From Oxalobacteraceae bacterium (lineage in GTDB: Bacteria > Pseudomonadota > Gammaproteobacteria > Burkholderiales > Burkholderiaceae_D), in contig CANFLV010000008.1 in the NCBI GenBank assembly GCA_947448025.1, positions 80,165-144,164 on the forward strand: a DNA stretch of 64,000 nt. The letters are read 5' to 3'. This document shows, piece by piece, positions 62,198-64,000 of this stretch. The stretch's first letter is position 1. Each line of letters opens with the position of its first letter. The notes under the pieces were generated by a model. It searched no databases. It saw only the letters and a list, made by a program, of their open reading frames with translations, and was not told the origin of the DNA. The position numbers and the translations under genes are program-made.

Positions 62198-62953
62198 TCA
62201 GAAGTTACAGAGGGTCAGCAGGAACGGCACATCGCCGTCGTAGGATTTCGGTTTCATGTCGCCATCCTGTGAAGTGAAGCGTATCCACAGCATGTATTTA
62301 TTGGCTGAAATTTCGGGGATGACGCCCAGGCTTTCATCCAGCGTCAAACGCAGCATCTGATAGGTTTTACCCTGTAGCATTTGCTGGTAATTGCCGGCTG
62401 GCGCGAGTATTTGCGTCACAATACCTGAGCCGCGCAACAGTCGCAGCACCATGCAGATCGCGTCCGCGAGCGGGGCAATTGGCGCAAACCAATTTGTGAT
62501 GTCGTTATAGCGCAGTTCCGCCGGACGGTGCTGCCAGGCGTAATAGGAAGGGATGTCGAATTCGCAGGCGCCGCCGGGAATGATGGTACGCCCACGTATG
62601 CTCATCAGCCATTCATTGTCACGGATACTCTGACCGGTCTTGCCCTGCACCGCAATCAGGCTCGTTGTGATGCGGTCTATTTCGGCCACGATCTGGTCGA
62701 GCTGATCGATTTCCACGTTGGGGTGGCTCTTGAAGCCGAGGATGGTTTGCTTCTGACGTTCCAGTTCTTGCAGCATTTCCGATTTCATGTCGGAGCGCCC
62801 GGCGACTTCGAGGATTTCGAAAATCGTCGACAGGGCGACATGGTGCTGCTGGGGATGGTGTTGGCCGAGGAAGTAACGGAATTTTTCGAACAGGTCCTCT
62901 AACCGCAGCAAAGTGCGAATACGCTCGTTGAAAGGGTATTCGTAGACGATCAA
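62198..62953 (-). CDS. zapD: cell division protein ZapD (probable TTG start)
   Basis: (M)IVYEYPFNERIRTLLRLEDLFEKFRYFL...GACEFDIPSYYAWQHRPAELRYNDITNW; between yacG and coaE. Confidence 0.92.
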   Translation of the reverse strand: MIVYEYPFNERIRTLLRLEDLFEKFRYFLGQHHPQQHHVALSTIFEILEVAGRSDMKSEMLQELERQKQTILGFKSHPNVEIDQLDQIVAEIDRITTSLIAVQGKTGQSIRDNEWLMSIRGRTIIPGGACEFDIPSYYAWQHRPAELRYNDITNWFAPIAPLADAICMVLRLLRGSGIVTQILAPAGNYQQMLQGKTYQMLRLTLDESLGVIPEISANKYMLWIRFTSQDGDMKPKSYDGDVPFLLTLCNF

Positions 62954-63051
62954 AATAGGGCCCGCGCAAAGTGGAAGAGGGTGGAAATAATCACATTTCC
63001 GTGATTCTGAACGATGCGGCAAGAAATTACAAATATTGCGATGGTTTTCTT

Positions 63052-63678
63052 TTACTGTTCGGACGCGACTGCGGCCATTAAACAATACTGGCGATGCAAA
63101 TTATCCACCTGCGGCAGTAAAGCCGCCGCATCGCCATCGTTGATGATGACGTCGTCAGCCGCGGCCAGCCGCGTCGGGCGCGCTACCTGTGCTGCCATGA
63201 TCGCGCGCACCTGCGCCGGATCGAGGCCATTGCGACGAACCACGCGTTCGATTTGCATCTCTTCCGGACAATCGATGACAAGAATGCGCGTCACACGCTC
63301 ACGCCATTTGCCTGACTCGACCAGCAGTGGCACGACAAACAAGAGGTAAGCGCCATCGGCTGCGGCAGCTGCCTTCTGGACTTCAATGCCGATGAGCGGG
63401 TGCACGATCGCTTCGAGGCGCTGCTTTTCAGCGGGATCTGTAAAGACCCGTTCGCGCATGCGTGCACGATCCATTGCACCATTGGGCAAAATGAAGTCGG
63501 CGCCAAAGGCGGCACGTATGGCTGGCATTGCCGCCCCATCGGGTGCGGTCAGCGCATGGGCGAGCAGGTCGGTATCAATGATGCTGGCACCGCGCGCGGC
63601 AAACAGGTCGGCGACCGTACTCTTGCCGCAGCCTATGCCGCCGGTCAGACCGACTGAAAATCGTGCTGCGCTATGCAT
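63052..63678 (-). CDS. coaE: dephospho-CoA kinase CoaE
   Basis: FSVGLTGGIGCGKSTVADLFAARGASIIDTDLLAHALTAP, LEAIVHPLIG, VPLLVESGKW. Confidence 0.96.
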   Translation of the reverse strand: MHSAARFSVGLTGGIGCGKSTVADLFAARGASIIDTDLLAHALTAPDGAAMPAIRAAFGADFILPNGAMDRARMRERVFTDPAEKQRLEAIVHPLIGIEVQKAAAAADGAYLLFVVPLLVESGKWRERVTRILVIDCPEEMQIERVVRRNGLDPAQVRAIMAAQVARPTRLAAADDVIINDGDAAALLPQVDNLHRQYCLMAAVASEQ

Positions 63679-63691
63679 TGCTATTCATGGC

Positions 63692-64000
63692 TCACACCAT
63701 TCGTTCGAAATAAAACCGGACGATATCACGGCCATACAACAGTGTCAGCCAACCGGCTGCAGCGAGGTAAGGGCCGAAGGGAATCGGAATATGCCGACCG
63801 CGCCGTGCAATCACGATCAGCGCGATACCGACGACAGCACCGACCAGCGACGACATGAAGATAATCACCGGCAGCATTTTCCAGCCTAGCCAGGCGCCCA
63901 GCGCTGCAAGTAGCTTGAAGTCGCCATAGCCCATGCCTTCCTTGCCTGTCGCCAGCTTGAACAGCCAGTAAATGCTCCACAGGCTCAAGTAGCCGGCAGC
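63692..64000 (-). CDS. pilD: prepilin peptidase PilD, C-terminal part (N-terminus beyond window edge)
   Basis: GKEGMGYGDFKLLAALGAWLGWKMLPVIIFMSSLVGAVVGIALIVIARRGRHIPIPFGPYLAAAGWLTLLYG; GxGD protease motif; reading frame continues past 64000. Confidence 0.93.
   Translation of the reverse strand, partial: AAGYLSLWSIYWLFKLATGKEGMGYGDFKLLAALGAWLGWKMLPVIIFMSSLVGAVVGIALIVIARRGRHIPIPFGPYLAAAGWLTLLYGRDIVRFYFERMV

Overview
The window is chromosomal DNA from what looks like a betaproteobacterium, probably Oxalobacteraceae or another Burkholderiales (inferred from gene order and protein character, not searched). Genes are dense, and I see no IS element, prophage, tRNA, 16S/23S rRNA or CRISPR array. Main blocks: (1) a partial TonB-dependent receptor running off the left edge; (2) a dense peptidoglycan-recycling block at 1.9-14.3 kb (BadF-type sugar kinase, AmiD-like amidase, LysR regulator, D-Ala-D-Ala dipeptidase, Na+/solute symporter, PBP4/DacB, family-5 solute-binding protein, MurQ, AmpG-like permease, DigH-like glycosidase); (3) minCDE; (4) acetoacetyl-CoA synthetase, M13 peptidase, transglutaminase-like protein, YgjP-like metallopeptidase, DUF1640 protein, TPP enzyme; (5) RNase P RNA, then the full dcw division/cell-wall cluster mraZ-rsmH-ftsL-ftsI-murE-murF-mraY-murD-ftsW-murG-murC-ddl-ftsQ-ftsA-ftsZ, then peroxiredoxin, lpxC, dciA-like gene, M23 peptidase and secA; (6) an orphan gene with a candidate YopT-like (C58) cysteine-protease signature between secA and argJ; (7) argJ, DUF815 ATPase, NUDIX; (8) a nucleoside/nucleotide scavenging block (RutR-like TetR, e(P4)-type phosphatase, cdd, nupC-type transporter, TonB receptor, 5'-nucleotidase, S1/P1 nuclease); (9) yacG-zapD-coaE-pilD (partial). 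The most interesting observations are the YopT-like gene, a RutR-box-like palindrome upstream of the nucleoside transporter, a 17-bp hairpin plus GYAG repeat array in the ftsA-ftsZ spacer, 10-bp-phased MraZ-type boxes on the mraZ promoter, and the two functional gene blocks.
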